64,000 bases of DNA, from NCBI GenBank assembly GCA_039545355.1, contig BCJJ01000029.1, positions 310,001-374,000 on the forward strand, in the 5' to 3' direction. Below the pieces are notes generated by a model, which made no database searches, was not told the DNA's origin, and saw only the letters and a list, made by a program, of their open reading frames with translations. This DNA comes from Trichosporon coremiiforme (Eukaryota; Basidiomycota; Tremellomycetes; Trichosporonales; Trichosporonaceae). Below, piece by piece: positions 23,322 to 34,742 of this stretch (position 1 is its first letter; the number at the start of each line of letters is the position of its first letter). The translations under genes and the position numbers were made by a program.

Positions 23322-25436
23322 TCACTCATGGCGTACCGGGCTGGTGGGGCTTGTCGTCCATTCTCCCCGCTCATCGCCCAGCGTCATCTCTAACCCTAAA
23401 GTCCTCTTCTGCGGACTACTCGTGGGTGACACGGCGCTGCTCTGACTCGCGCTGTGCGTCTGGTACCCCGGGCTGTGATAGTGGGGGTCCGTATGACTTC
23501 GCCTGTGGTGGTGCGCGAGGAGCGGGCGTCGCTCTCCGTCCTCCGGGTGTCGGGAGCGCGAACGGCCGAAGCTCCCGTATGTCCTTGAGCGCCGGGGTGG
23601 GCGGACGTGCGGCTCCTTTGGCCGGTTCTTGCCATACAGCAGCGACTGGATCATGATCGTCAAGTCGAAGACGAGCGTGCCGCCCGATCCAAGGAGGTAC
23701 GGCAGCGCGCGGAAGAGGTAGTGGATCTGCTCGTCGGGCGCAACGGGCGCGACGAGAATGGACAGGACGTAGAAGACGTTGCCGCAGAAGGCCATCAGGA
23801 ACAGCATCATGGACAATCCCTCGACACTTCTTCGTTGGAACTGGGGTTAGCTGCGGCAGAGGGAGCTTGAGCTTACGTTCTTCCATATCTGCGGCAGACG
23901 GCTCGTCAGATACATCGTCGTGCAGATCCAGGCGCTGACGCGCCCGATCAACTCGCGAATGTTGATGGGTTCCGGCTTGTGCGGGCCGCCGGGCTTGTCG
24001 TCGTCCTCATCGTCGTCGTCATGGCCGCCACCGGGGTGCGTGGTGTTGGCAAACGTCACCACGGTTGGGGGAGCGTCGTATAGACTTGGCAGCGGTGCCG
24101 GGTACATGGGCTGCCACCATGGGTAGTTCGTGATCTCGACCCCGCTCGCGATCGGCACGACGTGACCGTCGGCGGTCGATCCAGCTCCGCCTCCTGTGGA
24201 AGTCGCGCGCATGAAGATGAACCCGAGGCCCATGAAAGCTACGCCGGCGGCACGTCGCCCCGTTCCATGAGCACGAACGGACTGGCTGCGCGAGTGATGG
24301 CGCGTTGGTCGTCGAAGCTCGGGAAGCTGGGACTCGAGCGTGTCGGGTGTCTGGGAGCCGGACGCGATGTCCGATATTCTCGTGAGCGATCGTCCGCGAT
24401 CGTCGTTCGAAAGCCAGCTCGAGCTCCGCGGCGGTCGAGACGGTAAAACGAGGCTCTGCGTCATACGATGGTGGTGGGTTCTTGTGTCATCATCCTCTTC
24501 TTCCGAGTACTGCGAGGAGCTGACACTCCCCCGGATGTGCTCCGTACTGCTTGACGCATGCGGGGGCAGGGTGTGGTGGTGTCGTGGCCGTCCTCGTCCC
24601 GAACCGCCCCTCCGGCTGATCCGCTCGGCGGCGCGCGCCACGTCCAGTGCCGCGGCGTACATCGCCTCAGCACTGTCGACTGGCGGGGCGCATGGCGCAG
24701 TGCGCGAGTGACCCTTGCCTGATCCACCTCGTCGCGGAAGGATTGGCGAGTGGTGTTCCGAGTACGACGACGTTCTTCGCGGCGGCAGGATCACTGATGT
24801 CCGTGGGCTGGCAGTCATTGATTCGGGTTGCGGAGGGGGCTTCCTCTTCGGCGCATAGTAGAAATACTGGCCCACGAGGGTCACGTCAACGAACACAAAG
24901 TAGGACGCGAGGTAAGTCTGAGGAAGGCGTTAATGTCTGACGTAGCGTCACGATAAGAGCTTGTTTGCAGCTAGCCTTATCGCGGCGGGCACCAATGACG
25001 GGACGGTCTGCACAGCCGGACTACAGGCTCTCTTGCCACCGCCCATTGTCCAACTCACCTGGAACGGCAGCTGGTCTGTCAGAACGCATCCGATAAGGTT
25101 GGTGACGTCTCCTGCGGGGTTGTTAGGAACAAGCAGTGCAGCAGTAACGCACCAGCGAGCCAGTTGATTAAGAAAGGGAGCGAAAGACCGTCGCAGCTCT
25201 GCAGTTGCCAGTTCTTCACGACCTGCCTATGGTGGGGTCAGCTTGTCGCTCTGTGTCATTTATCGTCCAAGCTCATCTGGGGGCTTCTGGGGAAGGCGAC
25301 GGTCTCGTCCGATAAGGTCCCAACTGTGATCGAAGCACCAGGGGTATGAATGGAGCACTTACGGGAACTGGGCGAGGAGCCAGCAAGCTATGCTCGCATA
25401 GCCAAAGAGGCTCGCGAGCGTAGCCCTGTCGATCAT
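23322..25436 (-). CDS. PQ-loop vacuolar cationic amino acid transporter (YPQ/RTC2 family)
   Basis: Predicted 586-aa membrane protein. Exons from the start: 25436-25363, 25226-25153, 25111-25059, 24917-23877, 23840-23322. The two PQ-loops are visible: PQVVKNWQLQSCDGLSLPF near residue 26, and SRLPQIWKN joined by splicing to FQRRSVEGLSMMLF. TM segments flank each. A ~290-residue Ser/His/Arg-rich insert separates them, and the C-terminal tail is Arg/Ser/His-rich. Family members (Ypq1-3 in yeast, PQLC2 in mammals) move Lys/Arg/His across the vacuole or lysosome membrane. The last intron is only 36 nt. It faces the VBA-like MFS gene head to head. GATAAG motifs occur in its introns (24952, 24976 inverted, 25311). 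The 3' end is 102 bp from the convergent LOG-ADCL gene. Confidence 0.88.
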
Positions 25437-26098
25437 GTAAGGTGAATAATGCCGGCGGTGGAGAGGAGTGCGATATCAAGATGGGGCAGGGTTGTCTCGA
25501 AGGCTCGGCAAACACGAGGACAAGGCATGGCCACTGGCGCAGGCCGTTGGCTGGGCTGGCTGGGGGTGGTCTCGGTTTGGCTGGAGTGATCGGCGGTCAC
25601 TTGAGCACGGCTCAACCTACGGCTGTCGTTACGGTCACTGCCAGCGGGATCAATCTGGCTTTGGGTGGTTAGGAACCAATCAGAAATGCTGGATTAATGC
25701 CTGTATACCGTCCTGCCGTCCGGTATAGTCGCCGGCGTCGGCGGGTTGCGCCACCCGGCGTACGATGGCGTACAGCTCGCGTGGTCATACGTCGTATAAA
25801 CTTAGTCCTCACCCAAGATCCGGATATGCCCACTTGCTCTCATTCGTCGTATCGGCCCGCCGTCCGCAATCACGGCACCCCAGCCTCCTCTTGTGCAAGC
25901 TGCTTCGCAAGTTCCTGTCCTTGTCTTAAATACGACGGGCCCGACTTTTCCTTCTTCTGTTCTCGACTGTAACGCCCATTTTGACTGCTCATTTCAGTTC
26001 GGTCGATCTGGCTCCGACGCCCCGCTCGACCTCCACTTTCACGGTATCAGTAATCTCAGACTCCGCCACTCAGCACCAGAGCTGGTCCGCCGACGACG
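25437..26098. promoter_or_regulatory. Divergent promoter of two vacuolar transporter genes
   Basis: 662 bp between the ATGs of the YPQ-like (-) and VBA-like MFS (+) genes. It contains short inverted, CG-rich words around 25705-25800 (CCGGTATAG, CGCCGGCG, ACGTCGTATAAAC) and a TATAAA-like word near 25795, then CT-rich leader toward the MFS gene. I cannot assign a specific factor. Confidence 0.4.
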
Positions 26099-27960
26099 AT
26101 GAGCGAGCGCTCTCCCCTTCTGAGCGCTGCTAAGGGCGCCAATGGCGCTAACGGCCATGCACACCACGAGCCGCCGCGCGAGTACGACAGTATCATTCCG
26201 CCGATCCCGCACCACTGCCGAGCGTCCGAGGAGAGCCAACGGCGGCACCACAACCTCGCCGGTCTCTCCGCTTGGCGCTTCCGCCTGACATGTCTGGCTC
26301 TGTGGAGCGCGACATTCCTGTCTGCGTTCGACAGCACGGTGATTGCTACGCTATTGGCCGACATTGGCTCTTCTTTCGGAGCGTTCCACCTCGCCTCGTG
26401 GCTCGGTACGGCCTACCTCCTCAGCCTGTGCTGCTTCACGCCAATCTACGGCAGACTCTCGGATACTCTCGGTCGCAAGAACACGCAGCTTATTGCTGTG
26501 AGCATTTTCACGCTAGGAACGGCGCTGTGCGCGGTGGCGAAGAACATGTACCAGCTTATCGGCTTCCGCGTCCTTGCCGGACTCGGCGGCGGTGGCCTCA
26601 CGTCCGTCGGCAGCATCCTCCTCTCTGATCTCGTCGATTTACGACACCGGGGTCTCTACCAGGGCTATGCAAACCTCCTTTACGTGAGTATCCAGAGCGT
26701 CGGAGATGCGTAGGAAGACTTCTGAGAAGTTTCGGCGTCGGAGACGATTTGGAGTGAGCTGACAACAGGGTCTCGGCGCAGCTTTGGGCGGCCCGGTAGG
26801 CGGATGGATGGCCGACCGCTGGGGCTGGCGCTTCGCGTTCAGCGCGCAGGTGCCTCTGCTCGTCGGTTCGCTCATGCTCATCACGCTCTTCGTGCCCGGA
26901 AACGTCGGACAGAGGGAGAACGGCCCGTGGCTCACACTCTTGGCTCAGATCGACTACCTCGGCACTGCGCTCCTCGGCGTGAGCGTCGGCGCTCTTCTGC
27001 TCGGCGTCTCCCTCAAGACGGCCGCTACGAAGGCGGACGGCAGCGAGTTTGGCTGGACTGACCCGCTCATCCTCGGTCTGCTGCTCGCATTTACTGTTTC
27101 GCTCGTGCTCTTCCTCATCGTCGAGGGCAAGTACGCCACCCAGCCCGTCCTCCCGCTCGGCATGATGGCGCGCCGCACGCCCTTCTTCGTCGGCCTCGCG
27201 AATCTCCTCATGGCCATGGCCGTCTTCAGTATGCTCTACAACGTGCCGCTGTGGTTTGTCGCTGTCAAGCTGCAGAGCTCGTCCAGCGCCGGCGTCCACC
27301 TGCTCCCGTACAGTGTACTCATTGGTTTCGGCTCGCTCATGGTCGGCTGGTACATGCGCCACAGCGGTCGGTACTGGGGCATCATGGTCTTCTGCGGATC
27401 GATCGTCTTCTCGAGCTGTCTCATGGTCCTGTCGTGGTGTGTCGGCAGCCCGAACTGGATCCTCTGGGTCGCCCAGTCGCCCGCCGGATTCGGATACGCC
27501 GGCGTCCTGACCAGCACGCTCGTCGCGCTCATGACCGACGTCCAGCGTGAGGGCAAGGGAGAAATGTGAGTGAAACTACACTGGCTTAAGGGGTTCACAA
27601 GAGGGGCGAGAGCTGACCTGCAGTGCGGTCGCCACGACCATGACGTACATGTTCCGCACGATCGGCCAGGTCCTCGGCGTGTCCTTCAGCAGTGCCCTGC
27701 TCCAGGCGTCGCTGGACGGATACCTCGGCTCCTCGTCGCTGCCAGCCGACGTCGCAGAGCTCGTGCGCAAGAACACGGGTGCTATCCGACACCTGCCCGC
27801 CGCGCAGCAAGCAATCGCCATCGACGGCTACTCGTACTCGCTCCACCGCGTCTTCATCTTCAACGCCATCCTGGCTGGTCTCACTGTGCTCGCGCTCTCG
27901 GCCGTCGACAACGTTGACATGCCTGAGCGCACGGACAGCAGCGACGAGGACAGTGAGTAG
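26099..27960 (+). CDS. MFS transporter, VBA/Fnx1-like (DHA2 type)
   Basis: Predicted 572 aa in three exons: 26099-26683, 26769-27565, 27624-27960. The N-terminus has an acidic dileucine-type signal (SERSPLL) typical of vacuolar sorting. Motifs: TFLSAFDSTVIATLL (motif D1-like), GRLSDTLGRKN (motif A), LAGLGGGGLTSVGSIL, GAALGGPVGGWMADRWGWR (motif C), then repeated hydrophobic helices consistent with about 14 TM segments. A Ser/Asp-rich C-terminal tail ends in DSSDEDSE. Yeast Vba1-3 and fission yeast Fnx1 carry basic amino acids into the vacuole; that substrate is inferred from family resemblance and the neighbouring YPQ gene. Multidrug export is the main alternative. Confidence 0.85.
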
Positions 27961-28000
27961 AGGGGCTCCGTTGCGAGCATTCGTGGGAAGTAGAGGGGAA

Positions 28001-28021
28001 GAGAGAGAGAGAGAGAGAGAG
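28001..28021 (+). repeat. (GA)n microsatellite
   Basis: A pure GA dinucleotide run just downstream of the MFS stop codon, in the 311-bp convergent gap (27961-28271) before the oxidoreductase 3' end. No other feature is visible in that gap. Confidence 0.9.
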
Positions 28022-28271
28022 TGGGAGACAACAGGAGCGAGACGGGGAGAGGACAGTGGCAGGAGGAAAAGCGGAAGTCGCCCAGCATACACTTCACCTA
28101 CAACCTTGCATCTCCAGCAACTCAGCACGCTTGTCGCATTACGTTTTGTCTAGATCTTATTCGCATGCACTTGGCACTATTTTGGTTCAAACTGCCGCTG
28201 ATTCTACTTTAAGACTTCTACGCTTCTTGAGTCTACCGCCTTATAACATGTCACTTGCGCCAAGCTCGCGC

Positions 28272-30297
28272 TTAGGGCATGGGCGCCCTGCTCTTCTCTG
28301 TCCTGGTGCGGATCTCCCAGGTGAGGGCGTACGTCTTGGCGGCGTCCTCGTAGCTGGAGAGAATGTGCGGGTGGCCCTCACCCTCGACGGCGTCGATGAA
28401 GTTGGAGATCTCCGAGAAGAAGGGATCGTCATCGGTGAAGGCGTGGCGCTCCTCGTGGTCGTCTCCGGGCCTGCGGATCACAAGCGTGGGCGCATTGTAC
28501 GGGTCGACGAGGTGCATGTGGTATCCGTCTGCCCAGACTTCGAGCTCGCAGTCGTACGCCGTGCCGTGGATCGCAACCGTGTGCATGAACGAGCCGACCG
28601 CGCCGTTGTCGTACTTCCACACAGCGGCCGAGATACGGGGGATACGCTGATCCTCAGGCACGACCGTTTCGTCGACGGGGATGCGGGAGAGCGCTCCGGG
28701 CTTCTCGTACCACTCTACCGAGTGGGCCTTCACACTGTCGAGGTCGACGTCGCCGCCGAAGTAGCGCGACAGGTCACAGAAGTGCGTGCCCTGTTCGATG
28801 ACCGGGCCCTGGTCGAAAGCCTTGTTCCACCAGGCGGCCTTAGCGATCGAGGGGTAGGCAGCGGACTGGGATCAGCACTCGAAGAGGGAGAGGGCATGTG
28901 GCGACCGCCACAGTCGCACCGGTGACACTCACGTAGCGCGCGTTCGTGGCCATGACGGTCAGCTTGTTGTCGTGAATGATCTGCTTCATCTTCTGCACCG
29001 CACGGAGGTAGCGGAGCATGTATCCGACGGAGATGATGTTGCCGTTGTTCTTGAGCGCCTGGACGACATCGTTGACCTCTGTGAGAGATGCGGTGGAGAC
29101 GGGCTGCGCGTTAGCATCGGTCAGATCCGCAACTCGTGGCTAATGGGCGCCAAGCAGCTCAGCTCACCTTCTCGATGAAGTACGCAACCTTGGGGAAATA
29201 CTTGATAAGCTGGAGCTCGAGGTCGTTCTTGCCCGGTTCAGTGCCGCCACGGAACTTGGGCGGGGTGCCGACGAAGAACGCGCGCGGGTCGGGGAGGCCA
29301 GCATCAGTCTTCTTCTGGTAGTAGTCGTCCAGGCTCGAGTACACGACGGCGCCCTCGTACGCCGGCTTCACGAACGACTCGCACTTCTTCCTGAGCACTC
29401 GCTCCGCACGCGCAGTGTCCGGGTCGATGACACCGACGACGCGAAGACGAGGTCCGAGCTTGTGCTCGATACGGAAGGTGTGGTTCCAGGGACCCTGGTC
29501 CGAGCCGAACATGATGTTCTGGGGTCAGCGCATGCCGAGGTGGAGGGGAAGAGTGCGGTGATGGCGAGCACGGCGCATATGCCGACCGCAATCAACGACA
29601 CCACATCCGAGAGCCACTCACACCAGCACCGATCAGAACCACGGGGAACTCGCCTCCAGGCTCGGGGCCCTTGAACCTGGAGGTCAGCTCGCTGCCACTG
29701 CGTCGCTCATCGGTCGGAGGTCGGTGGTGCAGCGTATCGCTTGGCGCTTTGCCTTCCAGCCCGGCCCAGAGCGCCGCACCCATGGAGAGTGGCATTGGCA
29801 CCGAGCTCGAGCCAGGAACACCACCCAGCAGGGTGACCGAGCTGACCGAGCCCACGTTCCCAATCGACCGAGTCGTGTTGCATTATTCCGAACGTAGGCA
29901 CGGAGAAGTTCAAAGATTCCACGATGCACGATCTGCTGCTGTCGCTTGCCGTTGACAGAGAACGGTAGCGGCGGCGCCGTCTCGGACGCCGTCGCTGTGT
30001 TCGCTCGACGACAGCTCGAGGACGCAATAGCAGATATCGTTGGGAGGTAATGGGGAGCTGAGAGAGCTCTTGCGGACGAAAGATGCTTATCTCGGAGTGT
30101 TGTACTCACTGGTCCATGCGGATCGACTTGTCGACGTTGATACCGTGGTGGGGGATGTCCTCCGGTCCACCGTCGTTGACACGCTTGCTGCTGTCGAGCA
30201 GGCGGTACAAGCTAGAGTGGATCGAGCGGGTGGCCGCAGGGCGGAGCGCCTTGAAAGCTCCGTTGCGGGCCCGGAGCATGGAGGACTGGACGAACAT
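28272..30297 (-). CDS. Gfo/Idh/MocA family NAD(P)-dependent oxidoreductase
   Basis: Predicted 452 aa; exons from the start: 30297-30110, 29676-29622, 29518-29168, 29103-28933, 28865-28272. The Rossmann glycine motif VVLIGAGNIMFG is split by an intron. Further landmarks: RLRVVGVIDPD, RAFFVGTPPKFRGG, VNDVVQALKNNGNIISVGYM, and a C-terminal GPVIEQGTHFCDLSRYFGGD that matches the family EQ-x-THxxD signature. Substrate is unknown; the family uses sugars, inositols and related polyols. The first 60 residues (MFVQSSMLRARNGAFKA, then RSIHSSLYRLL) are Arg/Ser-rich and could be a mitochondrial targeting extension. The first intron is 433 nt and could hide a small exon, so the N-terminus is the weak part of the model. 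Confidence 0.82.
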
Positions 30298-31877
30298 CGT
30301 TCCAGCTGGATCGATGGGAGCGATAAGAGTCGAGGCGTCGTTGTGATGTGGTGAGGTGAGGGATCGCCGATACACACAAAGTCGATGTGTGTCTGTGTGA
30401 GCAGGTGCGGCAAAGAGCGATAGATAAGAAAGGACGAAAGAGGACAATATGTGCATTTGTACGTCGCGCTCCGGCGTGCTGGCAATGTTGACGTGATTCT
30501 CAGCTGGCCCTTGCTTGGTCTTCAGCAGTCTGGTCAGCCCTCAGCCGATGAGCCGTGTACTGTAATCTCACACCAGAGACCGCGGGCATCGTCAGCCGTT
30601 GCGCGCTTGCGCGCCTGCCCAGAGCACCGAGACGAGCCAGTCAGAACCAAGCGATGAAGCGATGCCTCGCGGTCCGAGGCTACCGTGCTGCGATCGGCGT
30701 CCACGGGTGCACGTCAACAAATGTTGGAACGTTGGCGTACACAGGAGACCAAATCGGGAGCCGATATGACGTCGCCCCTCCGCTTAGACAGCTGGGCCCA
30801 CCTGGGCCGCCTTATGACGCAACTCCCCCCGATTACCCACCTCCCCTGTGGCCTGTCGTGCTGTCGCGCACCTGGAATGCAGATGCAGTCTTGCCGGACA
30901 CGTCCGCCCGCAGCATTGAGCTCTCCGAAACAATGTCCGACACACGCAGATCCCGGCACTGAGACGGGGCGACGGGTCCTACTCGCGAATCGCTCGTGGG
31001 CCGGCGGATGTAGAGAGGTAAGACCCCGACGAACCGAATTCCCCGCGTCCTGCGCTATCTCCAGCACCCCGCAGAGCACCGAGCACTGCGTGGCTGTTCA
31101 GATACCTGCAGTCTGCAAGCGAGCAGAACCGTAGAGATTGATATCGCTTACAGCGTCGACGTCGCCTGCGAGCAGCAAGTCTCTGCGCATCGGGGGTCAG
31201 TGACCGAACCCGGCGCCTCGGTGACCATGGACGCCCTCTGCGCCAATCATCGTCGACGTCTTATCAGATCATATTTCTGCAGGGACTCTCTGCATCGTAC
31301 ACTCGCACTATGCTTGCTTTTGTTCTACTCTACACGATCCCCAAAACTTGCACAGCTCCAAACTGCACAGATTCCTAAAGAAGAAGCACACAGAGCCTGT
31401 TTCGCTTATGCAGGGTATCATAGGGCACCGAGGCATCCAAGCTCTCACTGCCGCTGGCCCAGGCTCTGCCAGAGCTGACTTCTAGGGGCACTGGGCCGAG
31501 CAGCAAGGCCCGGAGCTTTGGCCCAACACTTACCTTTGCGAGACCTGTTCGTTAGTATTGTCGGAAAAGATGTGGTTCGTTAGATCATGTTTGATTATTG
31601 ATGCTGAAGCGGCCGCGCTTCAGTCGGGAGCGCGGACGTGGCGGGGTTGACGGGCGCGAGCCGCACAGTCGAGTCGTCGCCGCGGGGGTTGGTTGAGGTG
31701 GTGAAAGGGCTGACGGCCACGGAATAGTGGCTAGCGGAGGCTAGCAGATTACTGCGCCGTGATCGGCTTTTGGGAAGGAGGTGTGAGGATGCTGTGGATA
31801 ACAGTGATGAAGGTGAGATGGAGGGTAGGCGACCTCTCGATGCCTGGAAGCGCATGCTGGTTCAAGGAAACGTTCGC
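30298..31877. other. Intergenic region without recognisable gene
   Basis: Contains the upstream region of the oxidoreductase gene (30298-30450, with CA-rich words) and about 1.2 kb of unassigned sequence. Short open frames overlap on both strands and show no domain or consistent splice pattern. The left part of the next gene's 3' UTR probably lies in 31600-31877. Confidence 0.4.
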
Positions 31878-34035
31878 TCATGCTACGTTGTCAGCTCTTA
31901 TGCGGGCCAACCTAGCTCACCGTCAAGTCTCGGCATCTTAGCAGCCGCCCCGTCCTCGCCCTCCTCCTCGAGCTCGAGACTGCGCTTCTTGCTCGGGCTC
32001 TCATCGCTGTCGGCAGTGAGGTCGACGACCTCGGGGAGAGCTTCGCTGCCCTCGATCGTCGAGGCATTGGCGGTATCGCACTCCTCGACCTCTTCGCCTT
32101 CGGCGTCGATTTCGTCCTCCTCATCGGCGTGCTCAGCTTCGCCGTCCGCGCCGCCGGCTGGTTCAGCGTCTGGACGTCAGTTAAAAAGCGGGAGGCGTTC
32201 AACTTACCAAGCTCACTGTTTCGCACTGCAGCATCGGCGACGGCGTCTAATCCAAAGTCGTCGCCGTCGCCTTCGCCCTCGTCTTCTTCGTACTCCCCAT
32301 CTTCGTCTTCGTACTCGCCCTCGGCATCTTCTTCACCCTCTTCTCCCTCGGCGACTTCCTCGCCTTCTCCGTCTTCTTCGTAGTCGACGTCTTCCGCTTC
32401 GTACTCGCCCTCTCCGGCATCTTCCCCTTCAGCCACCTCGCCCTCCTCGGGCTGAGCCTCGGCATCGTCGTCGAGCTCATCGACTTCGCCCTCCTCGCCC
32501 TCAGCAGCGGGAGCAGAGTCTTCGGCCGGAGCCTTGGCACCTTCAGCACCTTCGGCAGCTTCCGGTCCCGTCTCGGCAGCGGCAGCTTCGGGCTCAGCCT
32601 CAGCGATGTCGTGCTCGGCGTCTTCTTCGTTTGTAGTCTCTTCAGCAACGACTTCTCCAGCATTGGCAGGCAAAGTTTCTTCGGGCTCCTCGTCACCTTC
32701 CGCGTCATCAGCCGCCTCGGGATGCTCCTCAGCATCAGCGGGCTGTTCACCAGACTCGGTGTGCTCGGGCTGGTGCGGCTGGTCATCGCCGAGCTCGTCG
32801 GCTTCGCCCTCCTCGGCTTCGGCCGCGGTATTCTCGGGCTCGGCTCCCTCGGCGCCATCCTCTCGGTCGGCCGTCTCAGCTTCGACTTCGGGAGCCGGCT
32901 CATCGCCGTCTCCTGCCGCAGCGTCGGTCTCAGCGCCAGCCTCGCCTTCACCGCCCTCATGGTCGGCCGCAGGCTCGGCATCTTCGACATGAGACTCGCC
33001 CTCTTCAGGCTCAGCCTCCTCGATGACGGTGCTGAGGTTGGCGCGCTGCTCGGGCTCCTCGGCCCAGTCCTCGTACTCCTCCGCGTCCTCTCCCGCCTCC
33101 TCGGCCGCGCGCTCGATCTCGCGCTTGATCGCCTCGAAGCGCGTGATAAAGCGGTGCGGCTGGACCTCGATGAGCAGCGCAACCGGGATCGGCAGGCCGC
33201 ACCCCTCGTGCACGGCGAGGAGGTCGAGGAGCGAGATGTTCTGCAGGTTCACGTCATCCTTGTTGTCAGTTCTGCTCCTTACCGTAAGGTAACTCACCTC
33301 GCCCATCTTCAGGTCCATCAGTCGCTCGACGACGACCATTTCGCCGTCCAGCTCCTCGCCCCACTTCTCGAGCTCTAAGCGCAGCTCGTAGAACAGATCC
33401 AGAAGCGAGAGGTTGATAAACTCCTCCTCCTTGTCGGCGCAGAGCACGGGCAGATCGTCCTCGCCCTCGGGATCGTTCTGGAACAGGGCGTAAATCTTGC
33501 CGGACGGTGTCGTCATGTTGATGGGAGCTGGAGGCTCGAGCTCGTCGTAATCTTCGTCTTCGCCCTCCTCACCTTCCGGCTCCTGCGCACCTTCGGCGGC
33601 ATCGTCATCCGCCTCGCCGTGTGCTGGTGGTTCGGCACTGTTTTCTTCCGCACCATCAGCAGTTGCGCTGGCTTTCGGGGCGGCGTCAGACTCGGGCGCA
33701 GTCGCGACGGGGGCGGGCGTCTCGCCGGCGAATTCGACATCGTCGACTTCTTGCCCTCCATCGGCCGCGTCGATTTCGACTTCTTCAGTCTCGGGCTCAG
33801 GCTCCGCCTCGGCCTCCATCTCTGCGTCGTTTTCTCCTTCTCCGTCTGCTCCCTCCTCCTCATACTCTACTTCGGCGTCCTCGTCGTAAGCTTCGATGGT
33901 GGGGGCGACGGAATCGTCAACGTCGATCTCCTGCCCGTCCTCGGCTTGATCGGTTGAGAAGTCGCCGTCTTCAAACGTCACGTCGCCATCAGCTGCCGTC
34001 TCCTCGGCGCCTTTGTATTCTGGGTCGACCTCCAT
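31878..34035 (-). CDS. Highly acidic protein with a conserved central core, unknown function
   Basis: Predicted 680 aa; exons from the start: 34035-33298, 33258-32208, 32169-31921 and a final coding piece 31882-31878 (CA-TGA). Glu/Asp/Ala make up most of it. A non-acidic core at about residues 175-300 looks folded: TPSGKIYALFQND, then LSLLDLFYELRLELEKWG, LMDLKMGEDDVNLQN, ISLLDLLAVHEGCGLPIPVA and HRFITRFEAIKREIERAAEE. The C-terminus ends with a VVDLTADSDESPSKKR patch, a SIM-like hydrophobic plus acidic motif with a possible nuclear signal. The 39-nt intron 33259-33297 has no stop in frame, so retention would add 13 residues inside the core. If the last splice is skipped, the protein ends nine residues further with a different tail. 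I do not recognise the family. Confidence 0.7.
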
Positions 34036-34742
34036 AGTCGATATTGATGGAGGATGCGAACGTGCGCCGCGTGAGCTGGTCGTAGGTTGTCAGGTTGTAT
34101 TGATTCCGGGCTGATAGAATGCGTGATAGGATGCGGTTCGATTATCGAATGCAGACGTCGCGTCCTTGCTTTAGACTGGTTTTGCGATTGACAGCGGGTC
34201 AGATGCCGACTGTGCTTTGGGTATGGATTAACAATGATGAGATGGATGTAGGTGTGGTTGAGCTCGGATTTCCCTCGCACGGACGGAAGCATCTTGCCGC
34301 GAGGTCGAGACATTTGCCACCCACTCGCGAGATCGCGACTCTCTACACGCAACTTCAGGCACAGTGGCGAACGCAATCGTGAAGAGATAGGCGCACAACC
34401 TGGTGCCAACCACTCTGCTCGGACTTCTGATATGCAACAGCGTCAACATGATACTCAAAGCTGCATATACTGCGGATCAACCTGCCAGCGTGACAACACA
34501 GCCAGTCACACGAGGACTCGGGATATATAACGGACACAGTAAAAAGGTAGTGATAGAGTACGACCCCTAAGTGGAAAAGAGAGAAATGAAGGGAACAAGT
34601 GACCCATGCCGCAAGCTGGAGAGGACATTGGCAGGAATGTGTTCATCCAACGTTCGTGACGCAGAGGGTTGGGCGGGAATAATTGTTCTGTGCGATGATG
34701 AAGAATGGATTGATGCTTGCAGTGTCGGTGCGGGATGGACGC
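34036..34742. other. Intergenic region without recognisable gene
   Basis: Contains the upstream region of the acidic gene and the 3' flank of the GH128 gene. A TATATAAC-like word is at 34523-34530. No open frame here has coding features. Confidence 0.4.
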
